Assembly: GCF_040655735.1 (NCBI RefSeq)
Contig: NZ_JBFAKK010000001.1
Coordinates: forward strand, 744,001-808,000
Direction: 5' to 3'
DNA from: Phytomonospora sp040655735
GTDB lineage: Bacteria; Actinomycetota; Actinomycetes; Mycobacteriales; Micromonosporaceae
Length of the DNA: 64,000 nucleotides
Shown here: one piece after another, positions 43,558-50,532 of the stretch
How positions within the stretch are numbered: position 1 is the first letter of the stretch
Layout: each line of letters opens with the position of its first letter
The notes under the pieces: model-generated
What the model saw: the letters and a program-made list of their open reading frames with translations, nothing else
Databases searched by the model: none
Told to the model about the DNA's origin: nothing
Translations under genes and position numbers: made by a program

Positions 43558-44466
43558 CTATTGCTCGGCCGCTTCGGCTTCCTCGGCCTCTTCGGTGCGC
43601 TCGGCCCGCCGGAACCGGCGGGCGGTCGTCCAGGACGCGATCCCCGTGATGAGGACGCCGAGCCCGGTCAGCGCGGACAGCAGCGGCAGGATGTCGGCGT
43701 TCCACATGACCAGCTGCGAGGTGTCGACCAGGTAGGGCGCGAGCGCCAGTACCGGGCCGGCGGCCCCGACGAGGAACCCGTGCCACCAGCTGCCCGTTCT
43801 GAGGACGGCCAAGGCCGCGACGACGGCGGCGAAGACCAGCAGGGCCACAATCGTCACCTGGGAGCGGCTCGGGAAGTACCCGAAGGTCCTTCCCGACAAG
43901 GGAAGACCGATTCCCAGGTCGTCGGCGAGCCCGTCGAGGACGTAGCCGGCGAAGAAGGTCGGCGTGCCCCAGGTGAACCCGAGGACCGAGGCGAGACTGG
44001 CGAGGAACGCCAGCACCCACAGCAGGCCGGCGTGCAGGGCGACGCCGAGGCCGAGTGCGGTGAGCGCGACCGTCAGGAGCGCGGCGAACGCCCCGAGCAC
44101 GGCGCCGGTGCCGACCGCGCCGGGGATCTCGGAGGCCAGCACGTCGCCGGCGTAGGACTGCGCGACCGGCAGCGCGGCCGTCGTCGCCGCCGCCGCGAAC
44201 AGGGCGCTGACGACCCGCACGAGCCACTGCGAGCGGTAGGCCAGCAGCGTCGCGGTCGGAGCCGATAAAGCGCAGAACCAGGTGAGGAGCGTGACGTTGA
44301 CGCTCTCGGTGCGTTCGGCGCCGGCCTGGAACTCTCCGCCCAGTTCGGACAGTCCGCACAGTTCGGCGAGCGCGACCTGCCCGGCGGCCAGCACGGCGGC
44401 GGCCACCGCGACCAGCAGGGGCGTGAGCGGGGCGGGCAGAGGGGATCGGCGTACCGCGGCGTCCAT
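43558..44466 (-). CDS. Hypothetical multi-pass membrane protein
   Basis: The 302-residue protein has about eight hydrophobic helices, starting with LTPLLVAVAAAVLAAGQVALA and ending with LLSALTGLGVLITGIASW. A C-terminal tail rich in Arg then Glu/Ala (RRFRRAERTEEAEEAEAAEQ) lies in the cytoplasm. An extracytoplasmic segment LGIGLPLSGRTFGYFPSRSQ lies between helices. I recognise no family. It is a single gene upstream of the sulfatase on the same strand (49-bp gap), so it could be co-transcribed with it. Confidence 0.75.
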   Translation of the reverse strand: MDAAVRRSPLPAPLTPLLVAVAAAVLAAGQVALAELCGLSELGGEFQAGAERTESVNVTLLTWFCALSAPTATLLAYRSQWLVRVVSALFAAAATTAALPVAQSYAGDVLASEIPGAVGTGAVLGAFAALLTVALTALGLGVALHAGLLWVLAFLASLASVLGFTWGTPTFFAGYVLDGLADDLGIGLPLSGRTFGYFPSRSQVTIVALLVFAAVVAALAVLRTGSWWHGFLVGAAGPVLALAPYLVDTSQLVMWNADILPLLSALTGLGVLITGIASWTTARRFRRAERTEEAEEAEAAEQ

Positions 44467-44509
44467 AACGGGACCGTAGCGGTCGGGGCGCGCGGCCGTT
44501 GGCCCGCGG

Positions 44510-45289
44510 TCAGAACTTCGCGACGACCTCGATGCGGCCGGCGATGTGGTCGTTGAACTCGTCGAGCCGCTCGGCCGGAACCCACAGCTCGTCGACGCCC
44601 TCGCCGCCCGCCCTGCGAGTGGGAAAGCGCCGCAGGTAGGCGGTGTCGACATGGAAGCGGGTCACGAAACCCGAACCGCCCTCGGGCACGTTCCACTCCC
44701 GCGCGATCCGGACCGCGTACGCCTCGTTGAGGACGGGGTAGAAGATCGGCTGCTCCGGCAGTCGCGGCGGCCACCGGCGCCAGCCGGACTCCTCGACCAG
44801 GCGCAGCTCGGCCGCACCCGCCGGACGCCAGAGCGTCGTCGTGCCGTCGGGGTTCTCGGCGCGGCCGGCCATCGCCTCGGCGACCAGCGCGGTGACGAGC
44901 GGGTCGGTCGTCTCGGGTTCGAAGGAGCCGGCGAACACCGCGGTCACCGTGTCGCCCTCGCCGAGCCCGCCGCGCAGCGAACGCCAGGTCGCCAGGTTCG
45001 GGTGGTCGAGCGCCGTGCACGCCTCGGCGGGCGCCAGCAGCGCGATCGCCCGGTCGAGCGCGGCGCCGTCCAGCGGGTACGAACCCGACCCGGCCACATG
45101 CCCGCACACCGTCGCCAGCACCACGCCGGGCAGATGCGACATCCCGGCGGCGACCCTCGCGAAGTCGAAGGAGCCCTCGGCGTACCAGCCGATCCCGTAC
45201 GCCGCCGGCCGCTCCCAGCCCGGGATCGCCGATTCGAACCGGTTCAGGGCCGCGTCGATCTCCTCGACCGTCGTCCACCGCTCGCTCAT
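44510..45289 (-). CDS. Conserved hypothetical protein with ADP-ribosylation/crystallin J1-like C-terminal domain
   Basis: The 259-residue cytoplasmic protein appears to have two parts. The first 150 residues (WTTVEEIDAALNRFESAIPGWE, then YPLDGAALDRAIALLAP) resemble nothing I can name. The last 110 (TTLWRPAGAAELRLVEESGW, then PPRLPEQPIFYPVLNEAYAVRI) resemble short actinobacterial proteins annotated as ADP-ribosylation/crystallin J1. The latter usually occur alone, so this may be a fusion. It is divergent from the GNAT-phosphoribosyltransferase gene, with a 48-bp gap. Confidence 0.7.
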   Translation of the reverse strand: MSERWTTVEEIDAALNRFESAIPGWERPAAYGIGWYAEGSFDFARVAAGMSHLPGVVLATVCGHVAGSGSYPLDGAALDRAIALLAPAEACTALDHPNLATWRSLRGGLGEGDTVTAVFAGSFEPETTDPLVTALVAEAMAGRAENPDGTTTLWRPAGAAELRLVEESGWRRWPPRLPEQPIFYPVLNEAYAVRIAREWNVPEGGSGFVTRFHVDTAYLRRFPTRRAGGEGVDELWVPAERLDEFNDHIAGRIEVVAKF

Positions 45290-45337
45290 CAAGAGATCGT
45301 CGCAGATGCGTCCGCGCGGCACCGCTATGGTCCGTGG

Positions 45338-46366
45338 ATGGCAGAGACGATCATTCGCGTGGCGACCGAGGCGGACCGTCCGGCCGTCGACGCCATCCTC
45401 ACCGCCTCCTGGGGCCGCCCCTTCGTCGTGCTCGGCGGCAACGGCGTCGACCTCACCGGGCAGCCGGCGCTGGTGGCCCTGATCGGCGACGAGATCGTCG
45501 GGGCCCTGGTCTACCGGGTCGACGGCGACGCCCTCGAAGTGCTCAGCGTGAACAGCCGCGCCGGGGGAGCCGGTACCGGCATGATCACCGCCGCCCGCGA
45601 CCATGCCCTCGCGCTCGGCCTGCGCCGCCTGTGGCTGGTCACCACCAACAACAACTCCAGCGCCTTGCGCTTCTACCAGCGCAACGGCCTTCACCTCGTC
45701 GGCGTCCGCACCGGAGCGGTGTCGGCCGCCCGCAAGATCAAGCCGACGATCCCGCGCAACGACCACGACGGCCACGCCATTGACGACGAACTCGTCCTGG
45801 AGCTGCGGCTGGACGGCGTCGACGACCCCTACGGCGAACCGGGCAACGCCGCCGCCGTCGCCCTCAGCAGACTCCTCACCTGGCGCGGCGGCGAGACCGA
45901 CCTGTGGCCGCTGCTCGCCGATCCCCGCGCGACCGTCGACGTCGTCCGCGGCCTGTCGCGACCCTTCCTCGGCGCCGTCGACCTCGTCCTCGGCCCCGAC
46001 CCCGGCGGCATGCTCTTCGGCCCCCTCGCCGCCCGCGAATTGGAGGTCCCCTTCGCGCCGGTCTGCCGGGACCGAAGGTTCTTCTTCCAAGGCCCTCACG
46101 AGCGCGTCACCGTCCAAGCCGGGGCCGACGAACTGCACGCCCACCGCGCAGCACTCGCCGACGGCGCGCGGGTGCTGCTGGTCGACGACTGGTCGGAGTC
46201 GGGCTCGACCGTGCGCGGAGTCGCCGACCTGGTGGCGCAGACCGGTGCGACGCTCGCCGGCGTCTCCTACCTGGTCGACAGTCTGCGTCCGGAGGTCCGC
46301 GCCGACCTCGAAGCCCGTGGGATCGAGGTGCGCGGGCTGGTGACGCCGGCCGGGCTGAGAGATTGA
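45338..46366 (+). CDS. GNAT acetyltransferase fused to a phosphoribosyltransferase-like domain
   Basis: The 342-residue protein begins as a GNAT enzyme (IIRVATEADRPAVDAILTASWGRPF, then SRAGGAGTGMITAARDHALALG, LRFYQRNGLHLVG; residues 1-130). It continues as a type I phosphoribosyltransferase-like domain (DLVLGPDPGGMLFGPLAARELEVPF, then the PRPP-loop-like VLLVDDWSESGSTVRG at about residue 287). Such an order is unusual. It could link an acetyl transfer to nucleobase or nucleotide chemistry; substrates are unknown. The frame is continuous across both domains. Confidence 0.82.
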   Translation: MAETIIRVATEADRPAVDAILTASWGRPFVVLGGNGVDLTGQPALVALIGDEIVGALVYRVDGDALEVLSVNSRAGGAGTGMITAARDHALALGLRRLWLVTTNNNSSALRFYQRNGLHLVGVRTGAVSAARKIKPTIPRNDHDGHAIDDELVLELRLDGVDDPYGEPGNAAAVALSRLLTWRGGETDLWPLLADPRATVDVVRGLSRPFLGAVDLVLGPDPGGMLFGPLAARELEVPFAPVCRDRRFFFQGPHERVTVQAGADELHAHRAALADGARVLLVDDWSESGSTVRGVADLVAQTGATLAGVSYLVDSLRPEVRADLEARGIEVRGLVTPAGLRD

Positions 46367-46376
46367 GGGAGACGTG

Positions 46377-46760
46377 TCAGCTCGACTCCGCGAGCAGGTG
46401 CACGACTCCCGCGGGGTTCTTGATCCAGTGGGTCCGGGAGTCGTAGTTCTCGAAGGGTTCCACCTCATCACACGGATGGATGCCGACGGCGGCCAGCTCA
46501 CGCGTCGCGACGTCCAGGTCGTCGGTGTGAAGCTGAAGCCACAGGTCCGGGTTGCTGTAGTTGTCGACGCAGTCCAGCCAGAGCGTGTTCGGCCCGAACC
46601 GCACCGAGTGGGTCCTCGAAACGGTCGGCGCGTAGGAGACGTCCTCCTCCGCGACGTCGAATCCCAAGGTGTCGCGGTAGAAGGCGACGGTGGCCTCGTA
46701 CTGGGCCTTGGGGATCTTCATGGCGATGTTCAGGCCGGCGGTGAACGCGGACTTGCTCAT
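46377..46760 (-). CDS. VOC/glyoxalase family protein
   Basis: The 127-residue protein has one VOC repeat pair: GLNIAMKIPKAQYEATVAFYRDTLGFDV at the N-terminus, and ELAAVGIHPCDEVE to HWIKNPAGVVHLLAE at the C-terminus. Family members are glyoxalases, dioxygenases or resistance proteins, and this one cannot be assigned further. Its ATG overlaps the ArsR-type gene stop, so it is the third gene of the SRPBCC-ArsR-VOC operon. Confidence 0.87.
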   Translation of the reverse strand: MSKSAFTAGLNIAMKIPKAQYEATVAFYRDTLGFDVAEEDVSYAPTVSRTHSVRFGPNTLWLDCVDNYSNPDLWLQLHTDDLDVATRELAAVGIHPCDEVEPFENYDSRTHWIKNPAGVVHLLAESS

Positions 46761-47113
46761 GGTGCCGTGTCTCCTTCGTAGGTGGTTTCGAGTGCGTGTT
46801 CCAGTGCCGAAAGGCGGTCGTCCCAGCGGTTGGCGAGTCGTGCGAGCCATGCCTGGGCCGCGCGGACGGCGGTCGGGTCGAGCCGGTAGGGGTGGCGGCG
46901 GCCGACCGGTTCGCCCGGGCGGATCAGTCCCGCCTCGGTGAGCTGGCCCAGGTGCTTGGCGACCGCTTGGCGGCTTATCGGCAGCCGCTGTGCCAGTTCG
47001 GTGACGGTCGCGGGACCCGCGCGGGCGAGTTCGTCCAGCAGAGCCCGCCGTGTCGGGTCGGTGAGGGCCGTGAACACCGCGACGGCCCGTTCCTCCGCGT
47101 CAGACGGCCGCAT
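46757..47113 (-). CDS. ArsR-type winged-helix repressor
   Basis: The 118-residue protein has a winged helix typical of ArsR/HTH_20 regulators (FTALTDPTRRALLDELARAG, then TVTELAQRLPISRQAVAKHLGQLTEAGLIRPG) and no metal-binding cysteines. These non-metal ArsR proteins are often paired with SRPBCC (AHSA1) proteins, as here. It overlaps the SRPBCC gene by 14 bp. The nested dyad at 47548-47589 is its probable operator. Confidence 0.92.
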   Translation of the reverse strand: MRPSDAEERAVAVFTALTDPTRRALLDELARAGPATVTELAQRLPISRQAVAKHLGQLTEAGLIRPGEPVGRRHPYRLDPTAVRAAQAWLARLANRWDDRLSALEHALETTYEGDTAP

Positions 47114-47534
47114 CGAGGTAGCTCTCCAGGTCGGCCAGCTCCTCGTTCCAGCCCTGACTGTTCGCCGCGTGGGCGGATCGGGCGACGTCCTCGGCGGCCC
47201 GCGTGAATCCGCTCTCCACGAGGTGCAGCCTGGTGCCTTCGGGCACCGGCTCCAGCGTGAACTCCACGAGTGTTCGCGGGGCGTCCGCCTCCGGGAGGCC
47301 TTCGACGCGCCACCAGAACGAGAAGCGGTGCGGTGGCGCGACGACCTCGATCGTGGCGACGGACTCCTCGTCCAGTTCGTCCCAGCGGAAGAACGCCCGC
47401 CCGCCGGGGCGCAGGTCGATCTCGGCGACCGAGCCGAACCACCGCGAGAGTCCCTCCGCCGTGGTCAGTGCCGCCCATACGCGCTCGACGGGATGCCGCA
47501 GCACGACCACGCGTTCGATGGAATCCGAGACCAT
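47100..47534 (-). CDS. SRPBCC (AHSA1/START-like) domain protein
   Basis: This 144-residue protein has the AHSA1-like layout: ERVVVLRHPVERVWAALTTAEGLSRWFG at the N-terminus, GRAFFRWDEL, then TLVEFTLEPVPEGTRLHLVESGF, and a long C-terminal helix (NSQGWNEELADLESYLD). The fold binds hydrophobic ligands; no enzyme activity can be claimed. It is the first gene of the operon with ArsR and VOC genes and sits directly behind the nested operator. Confidence 0.9.
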   Translation of the reverse strand: MVSDSIERVVVLRHPVERVWAALTTAEGLSRWFGSVAEIDLRPGGRAFFRWDELDEESVATIEVVAPPHRFSFWWRVEGLPEADAPRTLVEFTLEPVPEGTRLHLVESGFTRAAEDVARSAHAANSQGWNEELADLESYLDAAV

Positions 47535-47547
47535 CTCCACCCTCCTT

Positions 47548-47589
47548 CGCAACCTTTCAGTTGCCATCTATGGCAACCTACAGGTTGCG
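47548..47589. promoter_or_regulatory. Nested double-dyad operator of the SRPBCC-ArsR-VOC operon
   Basis: Two inverted repeats share one centre (47568.5). The inner one is GTTGCCAT-CT-ATGGCAAC (47560-47577), and the outer one is CGCAACCT (47548-47555) with AGGTTGCG (47582-47589). The recurring GCAAC/GTTGC element suggests two repressor dimers side by side. The site lies 14 bp upstream of the SRPBCC start. Confidence 0.75.
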
Positions 47590-47619
47590 ATGTTGATCCG
47601 CAAGTGTCGCGTCCTTTCG

Positions 47620-47649
47620 CGGGGGCGCCGCCGGGAAGCGGCGCCCCCG
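47620..47649 (-). terminator. Hairpin terminator downstream of rpmG2
   Basis: CGGGGGCGCCGC-CGGGAA-GCGGCGCCCCCG is a perfect 12-bp stem 8 bp after the rpmG2 stop. It separates that gene from the promoter region of the SRPBCC operon on the same strand. Confidence 0.8.
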
Positions 47650-47657
47650 TTCGCGCG

Positions 47658-47822
47658 TTAACGCTCCTCGCGGAACTCGGCGTGCCCGCCGAGGCGCGGG
47701 TCGAACTTGCGCAGGACGAGCCGGTCAGGGTCGTTGCGGCGATTCTTGCGTGTCACGTAGGTGTAGCCCGTCCCCGCGGTGCTGCGGAGCTTCACGATCG
47801 CGCGAATGTCACCAGAAGCCAT
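47658..47822 (-). CDS. rpmG: 50S ribosomal protein L33, cysteine-free (zinc-independent) form
   Basis: The 54-residue protein is a complete L33 (IRAIVKLRSTAGTGYTYVT, RKNRRNDPDRLVLRKFDPRL, then EFREER). The CxxC zinc-ribbon cysteines of the zinc form are absent, which makes this the C-minus paralogue. Such paralogues replace zinc-containing ribosomal proteins under zinc starvation and are repressed by Zur. A Zur-like box lies 30 bp upstream, and a CobW-like gene is divergent. Confidence 0.95.
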   Translation of the reverse strand: MASGDIRAIVKLRSTAGTGYTYVTRKNRRNDPDRLVLRKFDPRLGGHAEFREER

Positions 47823-47851
47823 GGTCACCCTCCTTGAAAAGCTATGCATAA

Positions 47852-47866
47852 TGATAATCATTATCA
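47852..47866. promoter_or_regulatory. Zur-type box between rpmG2 and the CobW/Mrf-like gene
   Basis: TGATAAT-C-ATTATCA is a perfect 7-1-7 palindrome. It matches the pattern of actinobacterial Zur/Fur boxes and is strikingly AT-rich for this genome. It lies between the divergent starts at 47822 and 47894, so one site can control both genes. The zinc-free L33 makes Zur more likely than Fur. Confidence 0.85.
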
Positions 47867-47893
47867 ATACCTGCTTATTCCCAGGAGGCTCGC

Positions 47894-49135
47894 ATGACCA
47901 CCACCGGACCCGCCGCCCCGCCCCGGCCGACGACCCCCACCCCCGTGACACGCACCCCCGTCACCGTCCTCGCCGGCTTCCACGCCCACGCCACCACCGC
48001 CGTCGCCGACCGCCTCCTGAACGCCGAACCCGAACTGCTCCTCGTCGGCCACGACCTCACCGCACTCGCCGACGGTGTCGTCCGCCGCCGGATCCGCGAC
48101 TCCTCCGGCATCCTCGAAGAAGGGGAGACCCGCCTCACCCACGGCTGCGGCACCTGCGCCATCCGCGAGGACCTCGTGCCGGTCCTGATGCGCCTGGCCC
48201 GTGACCACCCCGGCAGGCCACTGCTCGTCGAGCTCCCGGAGACCGTCGAACCCCAATCCGTCGCCGAAGCCTGCGCCCACCTCCACGTCGACGGCACCCC
48301 GGCGGCCGAGGTCATCCGGGTCGACTCCTGCACCACTGTCCTCGACGCTCTCAGCCTCCGAGGCGACCTCAGCAGCGTCGACGACATCGCCCGCCGCCGC
48401 CGCACCCCCGTCGAGGACACACGCGGCGTCGCCGAGGTCGTCGTCCGCCAGATCGAGTACGCCGACACCGTCCTCCTTCACGGCGAAGCCGCCGGCGGCG
48501 CCTACGAAACCGCCCGCCTCGGTGTGCTGGCCCGCAGGCTCGCACCCTGGGCCGCCCACCCCGAACCCTCCGACGACCACGGCCTGGCCGCCGCGATCCT
48601 GCGCACCGGCCGCCACGACCCGCGACGCCCGCCGGGCCCGGCCCGCGCGCTCGCCGGGCTCACCCTGGGCGTGCACGCACCCTTCGAGGACTGCGGGGTC
48701 ATCTCGATGCTCTTCGCCGCCCGCAGGCCCTTCCACCCCGAGCGGCTGCACGCGCGCCTGGATGAGATCGCTTACTCGGCCCTCCGTGCACGCGGACACC
48801 TCTGGCTGGCCACGCAGCCCGACACCGTCGTCGCCTTCGAAGCCGCCGGCGGCGGCATCGCCATGGCTTCTCTGGGACCGTGGCTCGACGCGGTCCCGGT
48901 GGAATCCCGGGAAGCGCACAGCGCCGTCCGCCGTGTCGCCGCCGCGCTCGACTGGGACCCCTACTACGGCGACCGGGGAAACTCGCTGGCCTTCATCGGC
49001 GAGGGTTTCGACGTCGACGAGCTGCGGGTGCGACTAGAGGACTGCCTGCTGACCGACCTGGAACTCGCGGAGGGCGAGGATGCGCGCAGGGCTTGGAGCG
49101 ACCCCTTCGCCGGCTGCTTCCCGTCACATCCGTGA
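47894..49135 (+). CDS. CobW/G3E-family protein, Mrf-like, Zur-type locus
   Basis: The 413-residue protein follows the CobW plan, with a C-terminal CobW_C domain (LHARLDEIAYSALRARGHLWLATQP, then WDPYYGDRGNSLAFIGEGFD). The P-loop is degenerate: VLAGFHAHATTAVADRLL replaces the usual GxxGxGKTT, and the CxCC metal motif is GCGTC. Loss of the P-loop argues against GTPase activity. CobW-like Mrf of mycobacteria is Zur-regulated with C-minus ribosomal genes and acts in ribosome hibernation during zinc starvation; this gene is a candidate counterpart. The Zur box is 28 bp upstream. Confidence 0.82.
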   Translation: MTTTGPAAPPRPTTPTPVTRTPVTVLAGFHAHATTAVADRLLNAEPELLLVGHDLTALADGVVRRRIRDSSGILEEGETRLTHGCGTCAIREDLVPVLMRLARDHPGRPLLVELPETVEPQSVAEACAHLHVDGTPAAEVIRVDSCTTVLDALSLRGDLSSVDDIARRRRTPVEDTRGVAEVVVRQIEYADTVLLHGEAAGGAYETARLGVLARRLAPWAAHPEPSDDHGLAAAILRTGRHDPRRPPGPARALAGLTLGVHAPFEDCGVISMLFAARRPFHPERLHARLDEIAYSALRARGHLWLATQPDTVVAFEAAGGGIAMASLGPWLDAVPVESREAHSAVRRVAAALDWDPYYGDRGNSLAFIGEGFDVDELRVRLEDCLLTDLELAEGEDARRAWSDPFAGCFPSHP

Positions 49136-49636
49136 GCGGACGTCCCCGGCGAGTTCGAAGGTCTCCTCGTCGAACAGGACGAGCCGGGCACTCTCGACGG
49201 AGGTGGGCGTGGTGTCCATCGCGTCGAGGGCCACCCGGATCGCGTCGTCGGGCGGCCAGCCGAAGATCCCCGCCGAGATGAGCGGAAAGGCGATCGTGCG
49301 CGCGCCCAGCTCGTCGGCGACGGCGAGGCCGCGCACGTAGCAGGACCGCAGGAGGTGGGTCTGGTCCTCGTCGGGCCAGTAGTGGGGGCCGACGGTGTGG
49401 ATCACCCAGCGGGCGGGTAGTCGGCCCGCCGTCGTGGCGACGGCCTCGCCGGTCGGCAGGCCCTTGCCGTACCGCGACCGCCGCAGTTTTTCGCACTCGG
49501 CGAGGATCGCGGGGCCTCCGGCGCGGTGGATGGCGCCGTCGACTCCTCCGCCGCCGAGCAGGGAGGAGTTGGCCGCATTGACGATCGCGTCGGTCTTCTC
49601 CGCGGTGATATCGCCCTGTACGAGTTCCACGCGCAC
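49124..49636 (-). CDS. Macrodomain protein, O-acetyl-ADP-ribose deacetylase-like
   Basis: The 170-residue protein is a single macrodomain of the YmdB/MacroD type. It shows VQGDITAEKTDAIVNAANSS, the GGGGVDGAIHRAGG loop, then ARWVIHTVGPHYW and FPLISAGIFGWP. These residues bind ADP-ribose, and family members remove O-acetyl-ADP-ribose or mono-ADP-ribose from Asp/Glu. GTG 49636 follows GGAGG at 5 nt spacing. It is convergent with the Mrf-like gene (12-bp overlap) and divergent from the riboswitch leader. Confidence 0.93.
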   Translation of the reverse strand: MRVELVQGDITAEKTDAIVNAANSSLLGGGGVDGAIHRAGGPAILAECEKLRRSRYGKGLPTGEAVATTAGRLPARWVIHTVGPHYWPDEDQTHLLRSCYVRGLAVADELGARTIAFPLISAGIFGWPPDDAIRVALDAMDTTPTSVESARLVLFDEETFELAGDVRSRM

Positions 49637-49701
49637 GATTGCCTCCTCACCGTGATGGACGGCACCATGCTCCCACGGCCCCGCGCGACTAACCTGATCA
49701 T

Positions 49702-49816
49702 GGCGCTGGTGCGCCGGCGACCGCCCGGTCCCGGCGCCGAGAGGGAACCCGGTGGAAGTCCGGGGCTGCCCCGCAACGGTCAACGCGCATTGCGCCGTGA
49801 GCCCGATACCTGCCCG
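49702..49816 (+). promoter_or_regulatory. Cobalamin (B12) riboswitch
   Basis: The region carries the core conserved blocks of the cobalamin aptamer in order: GGGAA at 49743-49747, GGTGGAAGTCC at 49751-49761, GGCTGCCCCGCAACGGTCA at 49764-49782, and the closing GAGCCCGATACCTGCC at about 49799-49814. It is on the plus strand. The only gene that follows is the acyl-CoA thioesterase at 49947. B12 riboswitches normally reduce expression when cobalamin is bound. The outer boundaries are approximate. Confidence 0.9.
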
Positions 49817-49901
49817 CGCCCCGCGCGCGACCGCGTGCGCGGTGACCGCCGGTCTCGCGGGTGGGCCGAACGGGAGCGCGAACCCCTCGTGCCCTGTCCC
49901 G

Positions 49902-49945
49902 CCCTCGTTCGACGGTCGGCGTCCGTTCGCGAGGGAAGGAACGAG
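49902..49945 (+). promoter_or_regulatory. Candidate expression platform that hides the thioesterase ribosome site
   Basis: Two overlapping pairings flank the Shine-Dalgarno GAGGGAAGGA. CCCTCG (49902-49907) can pair with CGAGGG (49930-49935), and CTCGTTC (49904-49910) can pair with GAACGAG (49939-49945). Either would occlude initiation at ATG 49947. They use shared bases, so they may be alternative states controlled by the upstream aptamer. This is inferred from base pairing only. Confidence 0.5.
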
Positions 49946-49946
49946 C

Positions 49947-50468
49947 ATGACCACATTGGACCGGCCGGATGCCGCGGGGACCGCGCGTCCGCCCTCGGCC
50001 TCCCGGGTCACCATGTCGAGCATCATGGGCCCGCAGGACACCAACCTCATGGGAACCGTGCACGGCGGGGTGATCCTCAAGCTCATCGACTCCGTCGCCG
50101 GCGTCGTCGCCGCACGGCACAGCGAGGGACCCGCCGTCACCGCCTCCATGGACGAGACGGCCTTCCTGGTGGCCGTGCGGGTCGGGGACGTCGTGCACGT
50201 CGACGCCCAGATCACCTGGACCGGGCGCAGCTCCATGGAGGTGGCGGTCAAGGTCACCGCCGACCGCTGGGACGAGTCGGTGCCCGCCACCACCGTGGCC
50301 ACCGCCCACCTGGTGATGGTCGCCGTCGACGACACGGGAAGCCCTCGCCCGGTCCCGCCGCTCGTGATCGGCTCGGACGCCGACGTCCGCCGCTCGCGGG
50401 AGGCCGAGATCCGTCGCACGCACCGGCTCGCCCTGCGCTCCGCCCTTCGCGACGCAGCCGAGGCTTGA
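49947..50468 (+). CDS. Acyl-CoA thioesterase, hotdog fold, behind a B12 riboswitch
   Basis: The 173-residue protein has the hotdog acyl-CoA hydrolase pattern of the BACH/YciA group: NLMGTVHGGVILKLIDSVAGVVAARH, then ASMDETAFLVAVRVGDVVHVDAQITWTGRSSMEV. It would release CoA from acyl-CoAs in the cytoplasm; chain length is not predictable. ATG 49947 is preceded by GGGAAGGA; the frame is open further up through the riboswitch but non-coding in character. The riboswitch suggests induction when B12 is scarce. Confidence 0.88.
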   Translation: MTTLDRPDAAGTARPPSASRVTMSSIMGPQDTNLMGTVHGGVILKLIDSVAGVVAARHSEGPAVTASMDETAFLVAVRVGDVVHVDAQITWTGRSSMEVAVKVTADRWDESVPATTVATAHLVMVAVDDTGSPRPVPPLVIGSDADVRRSREAEIRRTHRLALRSALRDAAEA

Positions 50469-50532
50469 GGGGACCGGTCCGCCCCGGACGGTGGGGTCGT
50501 GGCGGTTCGCCCGGGGCAACTAAGATCCCGCC

